From Christensenella sp. UBA1224 (GTDB lineage Bacteria > Bacillota > Clostridia > Christensenellales > Aristaeellaceae), in the NCBI GenBank assembly GCA_002309235.1, contig DBXA01000031.1:1164-6719 (forward strand): a stretch of 5,556 nucleotides of DNA, in the 5' to 3' direction. Every line of letters starts with the position of its first letter. Within the stretch, counting starts at the first letter, position 1. Below the pieces are notes generated by a model, which had not been told where the DNA came from, searched no databases, and saw only the letters and a list, made by a program, of their open reading frames with translations. This document shows positions 1 through 5,556 of the stretch, piece by piece. Both the position numbers and the translations under genes were made by a program.

Positions 1-1077
1 ATCTCCTCCGATCCGGAGCTCCTCTCAAGGGCGGCGGAAGCGCTGCTGGGTATGAAGCAGCAGCAGCTGGTCTCCATGGTAACGCAGGTGCTGGAAGGCA
101 ACATGCGTGAGATCGTAGGCTCTGTAGGCCTTAAGGAAATGGTGCAGGACCGCCAGGGCGTTGCCAAGAAGATCACCGAAAACGTGGTGCCGGATATGCA
201 GAAGCTGGGCATCGAGGTCGTAAACTTCAATATCCAGAACTTCCGCGACAACGCGGGTACCATAGAGAACATGGGTATCGACAATGTGGAGCAGATCCGC
301 AAGAATGCCCAGATCGCGAAGGCGAATGCCCAGAGGGATATCGCCATCGCATCTGCCAATGCGCAGCAGGAGGCAAATGCCGTAAAGGCTGAGGCCGAAA
401 AGAAGATAGCCGAACAGAACGCGGATCTTTCTGTGCAGCAGGCAGAGATGCAGGTCAAGGCGGATACCAAGCGCGCAGAAGCGGACGCCGCGTATTCGAT
501 CCAGCAGGAAAGCCAGCGCAAGACCATAGAGATCACCAGGGCAAACGCTGATATCGCGCAGCGTGAAAAGATGGCCGAGCTCGCCGAAAAGGAGATCGCC
601 CTTCAGGAACGCAGGTTGGATGCGGAGGTCCGCAAGGCCGCCGATGCCCAGAAGTATGAGGCGGAGATGGAGGCGCAGGCCCGCAAAGCAGAAGCCGATG
701 CCGCCAGGTACGCCATGGAGCAGGAAGCCGAAGGTATCCGGGCGAAGGGCCTTGCCGAAGCGGAAGCCATCAGCAAGAAGGCGGAAGCGCAGAGGCTCAT
801 GGGCGAAGCATCCATCATCGATATGTACCTGCAGGCGCTGCCCGAGGTCGTAAAGAACGCGGCTCTGCCTCTTGCCCAGACGGATAAGATCGTCATGTAT
901 GGTGATGGAAATTCTACACGCCTGATGAAGGATGTCATGGGCTCCTCCAACCAGATCATGGAGGCACTCAGGGAATCCACAGGGCTGGATATCACGGAGC
1001 TCATCTCCCGTGTGGCCGGCAAGATCGGGGGCACGGAAGCGGCTGGCGCACCGGAGGTGCCCGCCAAGGAAGAATAA
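1..1077 (+). CDS. floT: Flotillin-like SPFH-domain protein, 5'-truncated by the window edge
   Basis: The reading frame is open from the first base, so the true start lies upstream; 358 residues are visible and the gene ends at TAA 1075-1077. Residues 1 to about 83 are the end of an SPFH (band 7) domain, with VLEGNMREIVGSVGL and the closing NFNIQNFRDNAG stretch. Residues about 95-265 are an Ala/Glu/Lys/Gln-rich coiled coil with the EA repeats typical of flotillins (AEAEKKIAEQNA, AEADAARYAMEQEAEG, AKGLAEAEAISKKAEAQ). The C-terminus carries the family signature YLQALPEVVKNAALPLAQ followed by TDKIVMYGDG and STGLDITELI. Flotillins of this class (B. subtilis FloT/YuaG, about 510 residues) are membrane-anchored by an N-terminal segment, oligomerise through the coiled coil and organise membrane microdomains. 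About 130-150 N-terminal residues, including the membrane anchor, should lie outside the window. The often-associated NfeD-like partner is not visible. The visible reading frame is intact. The gene is followed by its own terminator. The symbol is by family resemblance only. Confidence 0.93.
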   Translation: MSSDPELLSRAAEALLGMKQQQLVSMVTQVLEGNMREIVGSVGLKEMVQDRQGVAKKITENVVPDMQKLGIEVVNFNIQNFRDNAGTIENMGIDNVEQIRKNAQIAKANAQRDIAIASANAQQEANAVKAEAEKKIAEQNADLSVQQAEMQVKADTKRAEADAAYSIQQESQRKTIEITRANADIAQREKMAELAEKEIALQERRLDAEVRKAADAQKYEAEMEAQARKAEADAARYAMEQEAEGIRAKGLAEAEAISKKAEAQRLMGEASIIDMYLQALPEVVKNAALPLAQTDKIVMYGDGNSTRLMKDVMGSSNQIMEALRESTGLDITELISRVAGKIGGTEAAGAPEVPAKEE

Positions 1078-1097
1078 AGAACATAGCCAACGAAAGG

Positions 1098-1136
1098 GGA
1101 ACTGCCGCACGGACGTAGTGCGGCGGTTCCTTTTTT
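1098..1136 (+). terminator. Rho-independent terminator of the flotillin gene
   Basis: A 13-bp stem is formed by GGAACTGCCGCAC (1098-1110) and GTGCGGCGGTTCC (1118-1130), with a single T·G wobble and a 7-nt loop (GGACGTA). It is followed directly by six T residues (1131-1136). The stem can extend outward, because the AAAGG before it can pair with the T-run, so weak termination in the opposite direction is conceivable. It begins 20 bp after the flotillin stop codon and ends just before the next promoter, insulating the two transcription units. Confidence 0.93.
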
Positions 1137-1138
1137 GA

Positions 1139-1168
1139 TTGACATGGTCGGCCCGGCTTATCTATAAT
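1139..1168 (+). promoter_or_regulatory. Consensus sigma-A/sigma-70 promoter for the exported-protein gene
   Basis: The -35 box TTGACA (1139-1144) and -10 box TATAAT (1163-1168) both match consensus in all six positions, with an 18-nt spacer, one base longer than optimal. The expected transcription start is near 1174-1176, giving a leader of about 26 nt before the GTG start at 1201. The -35 box begins two bases after the T-run of the upstream terminator. No operator-like palindrome is visible around the hexamers, so expression may be high and constitutive. That is an inference from hexamer quality only. Confidence 0.85.
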
Positions 1169-1185
1169 TGTCAGGAAAATATTAC

Positions 1186-1193
1186 AGGGAGGG
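1186..1193 (+). promoter_or_regulatory. Ribosome binding site fixing the GTG start at 1201
   Basis: AGGGAGGG lies 7 nt before GTG 1201. It decides between possible starts. The in-frame TTG at 1168 overlaps the -10 box and would precede the transcription start, so it cannot be used. The in-frame ATG at 1213 is about 19 nt from this site, which is too far. Confidence 0.8.
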
Positions 1194-1200
1194 AAATCTT

Positions 1201-1986
1201 GTGAAAAGGCGCATGATCGCGTTTATTGAGGCAATTGTACTGCTGCTTGGCGGGATCGGTACCGCTGCCGGAGAAGGCGGCTGGACGGAGACAGAGAAGA
1301 GCATGGATATATGGCAGAGCATAGCGGGGGCTTTGTCGGATGCAGGTGATATCGTCTCCGGGGCGTTGGAACAGGCCGGGGATGACATATCAAGTGCCGG
1401 TGAAGCGGCTTCTGAAGCCCTCGCAGAGGCAGCAGATAATCTCCCTGTGATCTGGAAGGATCTCTCGGGTCTCCTGGAAAGTGCCGGTGAGGATGCGTCT
1501 AAGGCCATCGGAGAGGCGTTTAACGGCGCGGCGGAGCAGGGAGAGGCCATATTAAGCCGATTTCTGGAGGGAACGAGGGAGATAGGCAGAGAAGCGGGCG
1601 AATCGCTTGCGGATGCTTTTGCCCGGATCGGCAGCGCGGGAGGAGAAACACTGGAAGGTCTGCAGGCATTTTTCAAAGAAAAGCTTGCCTCCATGGGATA
1701 CGGCGAAGGGGATGCGCAGGCAGTGCTGGATGCGCTGATCGATTATGCGGAATCGAAGGGGATCCCCGCAGAGGATATACTGAGCACCGCGCTTGTTTAC
1801 CTTTCCCGATTTGAGACAATGTGTGAAGGACTCCTTGACAGCATAGGGGAGATCGCAGGCTCCATCCGGGTGGAAGAGCTTACAGGCTATCTGGGAGAAA
1901 TCCTTGAACAGATCGGTGCAGATGGCGTCGAAAGCGTGCAGGAGATATTGGAGCAGCTGAAAAACATGCTTTCTCCCGAGGGATGA
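1201..1986 (+). CDS. Unrecognised exported, acidic protein with 11-residue (hendecad) helical repeats
   Basis: I do not recognise this family. The product is 261 residues from GTG 1201 to TGA 1984-1986. The N-terminus has a basic KRR, then a hydrophobic stretch (residues 5-24, MIAFIEAIVLLLGGIGTAAG, with one Glu) and then GEGG. This resembles a Sec signal peptide with possible cleavage around residues 22-24, or an uncleaved anchor. There is no lipobox cysteine. Residues 44-164 divide without any gap into eleven 11-residue blocks: position 1 is always A, L, I or F, position 9 is hydrophobic in nine of eleven, and position 7 is Asp or Glu in eight of eleven. This indicates a long amphipathic alpha-helical array. 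Residues 165-261 are also helical-looking and acidic (DAQAVLDALIDYAESKG, ending QEILEQLKNMLSPEG), with a single Cys at 208. Likely location is outside the cytoplasmic membrane, perhaps surface- or lipid-associated. It has its own strong promoter and lies 104 bp upstream of the transporter operon. A coding role is supported by the promoter, the ribosome site and the coherent periodicity; function is unknown. Confidence 0.8.
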   Translation: MKRRMIAFIEAIVLLLGGIGTAAGEGGWTETEKSMDIWQSIAGALSDAGDIVSGALEQAGDDISSAGEAASEALAEAADNLPVIWKDLSGLLESAGEDASKAIGEAFNGAAEQGEAILSRFLEGTREIGREAGESLADAFARIGSAGGETLEGLQAFFKEKLASMGYGEGDAQAVLDALIDYAESKGIPAEDILSTALVYLSRFETMCEGLLDSIGEIAGSIRVEELTGYLGEILEQIGADGVESVQEILEQLKNMLSPEG

Positions 1987-2073
1987 ACCGTAAAAAAACC
2001 TTGTCTGTAAAGTAAACATAACGCAGTGTGTGTATACTGGATGCATAATTTGTCCCCCGTGTATATGTACTCT

Positions 2074-2081
2074 GGAGGTGA
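2074..2081 (+). promoter_or_regulatory. Strong ribosome binding site of the ABC ATPase gene
   Basis: GGAGGTGA is an eight-base complement to the 16S anti-Shine-Dalgarno sequence and lies 9 nt before ATG 2091. It supports that start and implies efficient initiation for the first gene of the transporter operon. Confidence 0.85.
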
Positions 2082-2090
2082 CTTAAGCAG

Positions 2091-3653
2091 ATGCAGAAGG
2101 AACAGCCGTGTGAGAACGCGATAGAGCTGCGCTCGATAACCAAGCGATTTGGGAACAAGGTGGTCGCAAACAAAAAGATCAGCATGACGGTCAAAAAAGG
2201 CGAGATACTTGCCCTGCTCGGGGAGAACGGGTCCGGCAAGACCACGCTCATGAACATGCTCGCGGGCATTTACTACCCGGATGAAGGAGAAATACTGATC
2301 AACGGCAAAGAAGTGTTCATTTCCGAACCGAAGGACGCCTATGCCAACGGTATCGGCATGATCCACCAGCATTTCAAGCTGGTTGATATCTTTACTGCCG
2401 CGGAGAATATCGTGCTGGGTATCCCCGGGAAGCAGAAGCTGAACCTGAAAGAGGTCGCCTCTGATGTGAAGAAGCTGGCTGAAAGGTATGGCTTCCAGGT
2501 GGACCCGAACAAGAAGATCTATAACATGTCCGTTTCCGAAAAGCAGACAGTGGAGATACTGAAGGTGCTCTACCGCGGGGCGAACATACTGATACTGGAC
2601 GAGCCTACGGCCGTTCTCACGCCGCAGGAGACGGACAAGCTGTTTGATGTCATGCGGAATATGAAGAGGGATGGCAAGGCCATCATCATCATCACGCATA
2701 AGCTGCACGAAGTGCTCGAGATATCAGACCGCGTGGCTGTGCTGCGCAAAGGCGAGTACATAGGCGATATCAAGACGAGTGATGCTACGGAAGCGAGCCT
2801 GACGGAGATGATGGTGGGCCGCAAGGTCGATCTGGATATCGACAGGCAGGAGCCCAGGGATGAAAAGCTGCGCCTCCGCATAGAGCATGTCACCGCGTAC
2901 GACAAGACCGGGGAAAAGAAGACGCTGGATGACATATCCTTTGATGTATATTCGGGTGAGATACTGGGCATAGCCGGTATAGCGGGCTCCGGTCAGAAGG
3001 AGCTGCTCGAGGCTGTGGCCGGTCTGCAGCGCGTATCGGCGGGTTCCATACGGTATTATCCGCCGGAAAACGGGAAGGAAGAGGAACTCATCGGCAAATC
3101 CCCCAGGCAGATACGCGATATGGGCGTCGCCCTATCCTTTGTCCCGGAGGATCGTCTTGGAATGGGCCTTGTAGGCTCCATGGGCATGACGGGCAATATG
3201 ATGGTACGCTCTTACCGGGCCGGCAAGGGCTTGTTTACCAGACGCAGGCAGCCAAAACAATTGTCCGAACAGATCATAAAAGAATTAGAGGTAGTGACGC
3301 CTGGCGTCAATACGCCTGTCAGGCGTCTTTCCGGCGGCAATGTGCAGAAGGTGCTCGTGGGGCGAGAGATCGCGAATTCTCCTACGGTCCTCATGACGGC
3401 ATATGCGGTGCGCGGCCTTGATATCAATACCAGTTACACCATATATTCTCTCCTGAACAGGGAAAAGGAATCCGGCGCCGCGGTAGTATACGTTGGCGAG
3501 GATCTGGATGTGCTCCTCTCACTCGCGGACAGGATACTGGTGCTGTGCGGGGGCCAGATATCGGGCATTGTGGACGCGCGCTCTACCAATAAAGAAGAGG
3601 TAGGCTTGCTCATGACAAAGTACAGGAAAGAAGGTGCTGCGATTGGCGGGTGA
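2091..3653 (+). CDS. Nucleoside/simple-sugar ABC importer, fused double ATPase subunit (NupO/RnsB-like)
   Basis: This 520-residue cytoplasmic protein has two ABC ATPase domains in one chain, the normal size and architecture for the ATPase of BMP-type nucleoside importers (B. subtilis NupO/YufO, streptococcal RnsB) and related sugar importers. Domain 1 (about 10-245) has Walker A GENGSGKT (44-51), Q-loop Gln93, signature-position MSVSEKQ (146-152), Walker B ILILDE (166-171) with catalytic Glu171, and H-loop His203. Domain 2 (about 261-512) has a degenerate Walker A GIAGSGQK (296-303), the family motif FVPEDRLGMGL (350-360), an intact signature LSGGN (413-417), a degenerate Walker B ending TAYAVRGLD (436-444) and GED (469-471) in place of the H-loop. 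It should therefore form one competent and one degenerate ATP site. ATG 2091 has a strong ribosome site. Its 3' end overlaps the first permease gene by 20 bp, indicating translational coupling. The substrate is inferred from family and gene order only: nucleosides most likely, simple sugars possible. Confidence 0.95.
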   Translation: MQKEQPCENAIELRSITKRFGNKVVANKKISMTVKKGEILALLGENGSGKTTLMNMLAGIYYPDEGEILINGKEVFISEPKDAYANGIGMIHQHFKLVDIFTAAENIVLGIPGKQKLNLKEVASDVKKLAERYGFQVDPNKKIYNMSVSEKQTVEILKVLYRGANILILDEPTAVLTPQETDKLFDVMRNMKRDGKAIIIITHKLHEVLEISDRVAVLRKGEYIGDIKTSDATEASLTEMMVGRKVDLDIDRQEPRDEKLRLRIEHVTAYDKTGEKKTLDDISFDVYSGEILGIAGIAGSGQKELLEAVAGLQRVSAGSIRYYPPENGKEEELIGKSPRQIRDMGVALSFVPEDRLGMGLVGSMGMTGNMMVRSYRAGKGLFTRRRQPKQLSEQIIKELEVVTPGVNTPVRRLSGGNVQKVLVGREIANSPTVLMTAYAVRGLDINTSYTIYSLLNREKESGAAVVYVGEDLDVLLSLADRILVLCGGQISGIVDARSTNKEEVGLLMTKYRKEGAAIGG

Positions 3654-4773
3654 ACCTTTTGTCCATCTCGTTAAGAAAAACGTGCAGCCGACTTGGAAGA
3701 CAGCCTGCGTATACGTCGGTGCGGTGCTTGCGGCGCTCATCGTATGCTCGATCGTCATTTATACGGTGACCGGGCTCGATCCCCTGTACGTTTACCGTAT
3801 CATGTGGGAGTCCACCTTCGGCTCTGCCAGTATCGCGATGGAGTTTCGCCTGATCACCATATGGAATACCATACGCGATACCATGATACTTTTGTGCGTG
3901 GCGCTGGCGCTGACCCCGGCTTTCAAGATGAAATTCTGGAATGTTGGCGGTGAAGGTCAGATACTGATCGGCGGCCTTGCGACCGCAGCCGTCATGCGCT
4001 ATCTGGATACATCGGTGCCGACATGGGTGCTCTTTGCGGCAATGATCGCTGCAAGTATGCTGGCAGGATTGATATGGGGCCTTCTGCCCGCGCTCTTTAA
4101 GGCGCGCTGGAACACCAATGAGACGCTGTTCACGCTTATGATGAACTATATCGCCATGCAGATCGTTTCCGCCTTCTCTATCATCTGGGAGGCGAAGAAG
4201 GGGTCCGGCGCCATAGGCGTCATCAACAAGGTCACAAAGGCCGGTCATATGACCACCAAGTGGCTTTCCGGCGTATTCGGCGGTGAGAACTACATCATCA
4301 ATGTGATGATCGTACTGGTGCTCACGGTGTTCATATTCATCTATATGCGCTATACGAAACACGGGTATGAGATCAACGTCGTGGGTGAGAGCGAAAATAC
4401 GGCCAGATACGCCGGCATCAACGTAAAGCGCGTCATCATACGCACCATGATGATCTCCGGCGCGCTGTGCGGCCTGGCGGGCTTTATATTGGTATCCGGC
4501 TCCAGCCATACCATATCCACTACGACCGCCGGAGGGCGCGGCTTTACCGCCATCATTGTCGCCTGGCTTTCCAAGTTCAATCCGTTTATCATGCTCGTGA
4601 TATCCTTCATGCTGGTGTTCCTGGATTACGGTGCGAAGGGTGTTGCCTCGGCCTGCGGTCTCAACAAGGCCTTCAGCGATATCATAACGGGCATACTCCT
4701 GTTCTTCATATTGGGCTGTGAATTCTTCATCAACTACCGCCTGGTGTTCCGCAGCCGGAAGGAGGTAAACTGA
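3634..4773 (+). CDS. ABC importer permease, BPD_transp_2 family (NupP-like), first pore subunit
   Basis: This 379-residue integral membrane protein belongs to the branched-chain amino acid/nucleoside/sugar permease superfamily (BPD_transp_2). Clear hydrophobic spans include residues about 25-45, 83-95, 110-122, 130-152, 222-238, 272-289, 317-331 and 348-365. Family landmarks are FWNVGGEGQILIGG (101-114), NETLFTLMMNYIA (162-174), GYEINVVGESENTARYAGINV (244-264), SGALCGLAGFILV (275-287) and GGRGFTAIIVAWLSKFNPF (300-318). It would form the translocation pore with the second permease and dock onto the fused ATPase. The start chosen is GTG 3634, with AGGA (3624-3627) 6 nt upstream, so the gene begins inside the ATPase gene. 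The in-frame TTG 3643, with GAAGG 8 nt upstream, is a possible alternative that would remove only three residues. The start is therefore less certain than the gene. The stop lies 1 bp before the next ATG. The substrate cannot be read from the permease alone. Confidence 0.94.
   Translation: MLRLAGEPFVHLVKKNVQPTWKTACVYVGAVLAALIVCSIVIYTVTGLDPLYVYRIMWESTFGSASIAMEFRLITIWNTIRDTMILLCVALALTPAFKMKFWNVGGEGQILIGGLATAAVMRYLDTSVPTWVLFAAMIAASMLAGLIWGLLPALFKARWNTNETLFTLMMNYIAMQIVSAFSIIWEAKKGSGAIGVINKVTKAGHMTTKWLSGVFGGENYIINVMIVLVLTVFIFIYMRYTKHGYEINVVGESENTARYAGINVKRVIIRTMMISGALCGLAGFILVSGSSHTISTTTAGGRGFTAIIVAWLSKFNPFIMLVISFMLVFLDYGAKGVASACGLNKAFSDIITGILLFFILGCEFFINYRLVFRSRKEVN
4759..4766 (+). promoter_or_regulatory. 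Perfect Shine-Dalgarno site for the second permease, inside the first permease gene
   Basis: AAGGAGGT lies within the last codons of the first permease and 8 nt before ATG 4775. It fixes the start of the second permease and indicates that the two permeases are made from one transcript. Confidence 0.88.
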
Positions 4774-4774
4774 T

Positions 4775-5556
4775 ATGCAGTTTATCATCACCGTACTTCA
4801 GAACTTTTTTACGGCTGCGTTCCTGCGTGCTTCCGTAACACAGGGAATACCGCTGCTGCTGGGCGCTACGGGCGAGATCATGACCGAAAAGAGCGGTCAT
4901 TTGAACCTGGGACTTCCGGGCATCATGTACCTGGGCGCCATAGGCGGGCTTACCGGTGCTTTCCTCTATGAGAACGCCGCGGCAGCCCCGAATGCCTTCA
5001 TTGCCGTGGCGATCACCTTTCTCTGCGCTGTGATCGCTGCTATGCTGGGCGGCCTCATTTACTGTGTGATGACGGTGACAATGCGGGCCAACCAGAATGT
5101 ATCCGGGCTCGCTCTTACCACATTCGGCGTGGGCGTCGGCAATTTCCTTGGCGGCTCCATCATGAAAATGGCCGGCAAATCCGGGCAGATCACCGTCTAT
5201 TTCACGGGAAAGGCCTTCAAAGCGTGTCTCCCGTTTGTGAACAGCGAGACCGTTGTAAACAATCCCTTCCTGAATGCGGTATGCACCATGTTCTTCTCTT
5301 ATGGATTCCTCACGTATCTTGCGATACTTATCGCGGTGCTCGTGGGCCGCTTCTTATCCACGACGCGTACGGGCCTTGCGGTGCGCGCCATAGGCGAAAG
5401 CCCTGCCACTGCGGATGCTGCCAGCATACCGGTCATGAAGCTCAAATACCTCATGACCACGCTCGGCGCGGGTATTGCCGGCCTTGGCGGTATTTACTTC
5501 GTCATGGAGTATATGGGCGGCACCTGGCAGAACGATGCCTTCGGCGACCGCGGCTG
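4775..5556 (+). CDS. ABC importer permease, BPD_transp_2 family (NupQ-like), second pore subunit, 3'-truncated by window edge
   Basis: The frame opens at ATG 4775 and stays open to the last base, so it has no stop in the window; 260 complete codons are visible. Relatives are about 300-320 residues, so roughly 50 residues are missing. Landmarks of the second permease of BMP-type importers are GIPLLLGATGEIMTEKSGHLN (24-44), LNLGLPGIMYLGA (43-55), RANQNVSGLALTTFGVGVG (104-122), TRTGLAVRAIGESPATADAA (198-217) and GAGIAGLGGIYFVME (231-245). Hydrophobic spans are visible at about 74-98, 113-128, 166-190 and 226-244. Where many relatives have N-[IL]-G-x-E-G, this protein has NLGLPG, with Pro48 in place of the acidic residue. 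The start follows the first permease's TGA by one base and has a perfect ribosome site. It should pair with the first permease to form the pore. Confidence 0.92.
   Translation, partial: MQFIITVLQNFFTAAFLRASVTQGIPLLLGATGEIMTEKSGHLNLGLPGIMYLGAIGGLTGAFLYENAAAAPNAFIAVAITFLCAVIAAMLGGLIYCVMTVTMRANQNVSGLALTTFGVGVGNFLGGSIMKMAGKSGQITVYFTGKAFKACLPFVNSETVVNNPFLNAVCTMFFSYGFLTYLAILIAVLVGRFLSTTRTGLAVRAIGESPATADAASIPVMKLKYLMTTLGAGIAGLGGIYFVMEYMGGTWQNDAFGDRG

Noticed and set aside
25..1110. A 361-codon open frame on the minus strand across the flotillin gene
   Set aside because: It is antisense to a clear flotillin; its Leu/Arg/His-rich translation resembles no protein family and it has no ribosome site. 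It is an artefact of the EA-rich codons.
1168..1200. TTG at 1168 as the start of the exported-protein gene, adding 11 residues
   Set aside because: It overlaps the -10 box and lies before the expected transcription start. The added residues would also precede a normal signal-peptide N-terminus, and GTG 1201 has a well-placed ribosome site.
2033..2049. -10-like TATACT (2033-2038) and CATAAT (2044-2049) as a promoter for the transporter operon
   Set aside because: No acceptable -35 box lies 16-18 nt upstream of either. TTGTCT at 2001 is too far from TATACT (26 nt). A weak or activator-dependent promoter cannot be excluded.
2030..2065. Direct repeat GTGTATA at 2030-2036 and 2059-2065 as a possible operator
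   Set aside because: It is only seven bases long, AT/GT-rich and not palindromic, with a spacing of 29 nt. This is expected by chance.
1987..2090. Purine riboswitch ahead of a putative nucleoside importer
   Set aside because: The conserved purine-aptamer core and its paired stems are absent. The short CCGTAAA match is isolated, and there is no expression-platform hairpin.
1887..2708. A 273-codon minus-strand open frame spanning the gap between the unknown gene and the ATPase gene
   Set aside because: It is antisense to two supported genes, with no recognisable domain and no upstream ribosome site.
3610..4791. A 393-codon open frame on the minus strand across the first permease
   Set aside because: The opposite strand encodes an unmistakable permease with family motifs. 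The antisense product is rich in His, Arg, Tyr and Gly without any domain, so it is a shadow.

Overview
The window (5,556 bp, moderately GC-rich by eye) reads as an ordinary bacterial chromosome segment with all genes on the + strand. Strong AAGGAGG-type Shine-Dalgarno sites, a sigma-A type promoter, a GTG start and a basic-membrane-protein (BMP) type nucleoside/simple-sugar importer point to a Firmicute. Clostridia are most likely, because the importer motifs resemble the variants I recall from gut Clostridia. Frequent Ile ATA codons also argue against enterobacteria. No 16S or other phylogenetic marker is present, so the assignment stays at class level. I see no mobile element, CRISPR array, tRNA, rRNA or phage gene.

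Layout. (1) 1-1077 is the 3' part of a flotillin gene (end of the SPFH domain, EA-rich coiled coil, C-terminal oligomerisation region), closed by a clear rho-independent terminator at 1098-1136. (2) Two bases after the terminator's T-run comes a promoter whose two hexamers match consensus exactly (TTGACA 1139-1144, TATAAT 1163-1168, 18-nt spacer). It drives 1201-1986, a gene I do not recognise. It encodes a 261-residue predicted exported, acidic protein whose core follows an unbroken 11-residue periodicity. (3) From 2091 to beyond the right edge lies a tightly packed transporter operon: a double-domain ABC ATPase (2091-3653), a first permease (3634-4773, overlapping the ATPase gene) and a second permease (4775 onward, cut by the window edge).

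How they fit together. The three transporter genes have the order and domain content of Bacillus subtilis NupO-NupP-NupQ, which import nucleosides. Two inner-membrane permeases would form the pore and the fused ATPase would power it. The usual BMP-family lipoprotein receptor is not in the window; it may lie further downstream or elsewhere. No terminator is visible between the unknown gene and the ATPase gene, so the strong promoter at 1139-1168 could also feed the transporter genes. Flotillin is a separate transcription unit that ends before this promoter.

The most interesting items are the hendecad-repeat exported protein with its fully consensus promoter, and the strongly asymmetric ATP sites of the ATPase. 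I found no convincing evidence for a wholly new multi-gene system.
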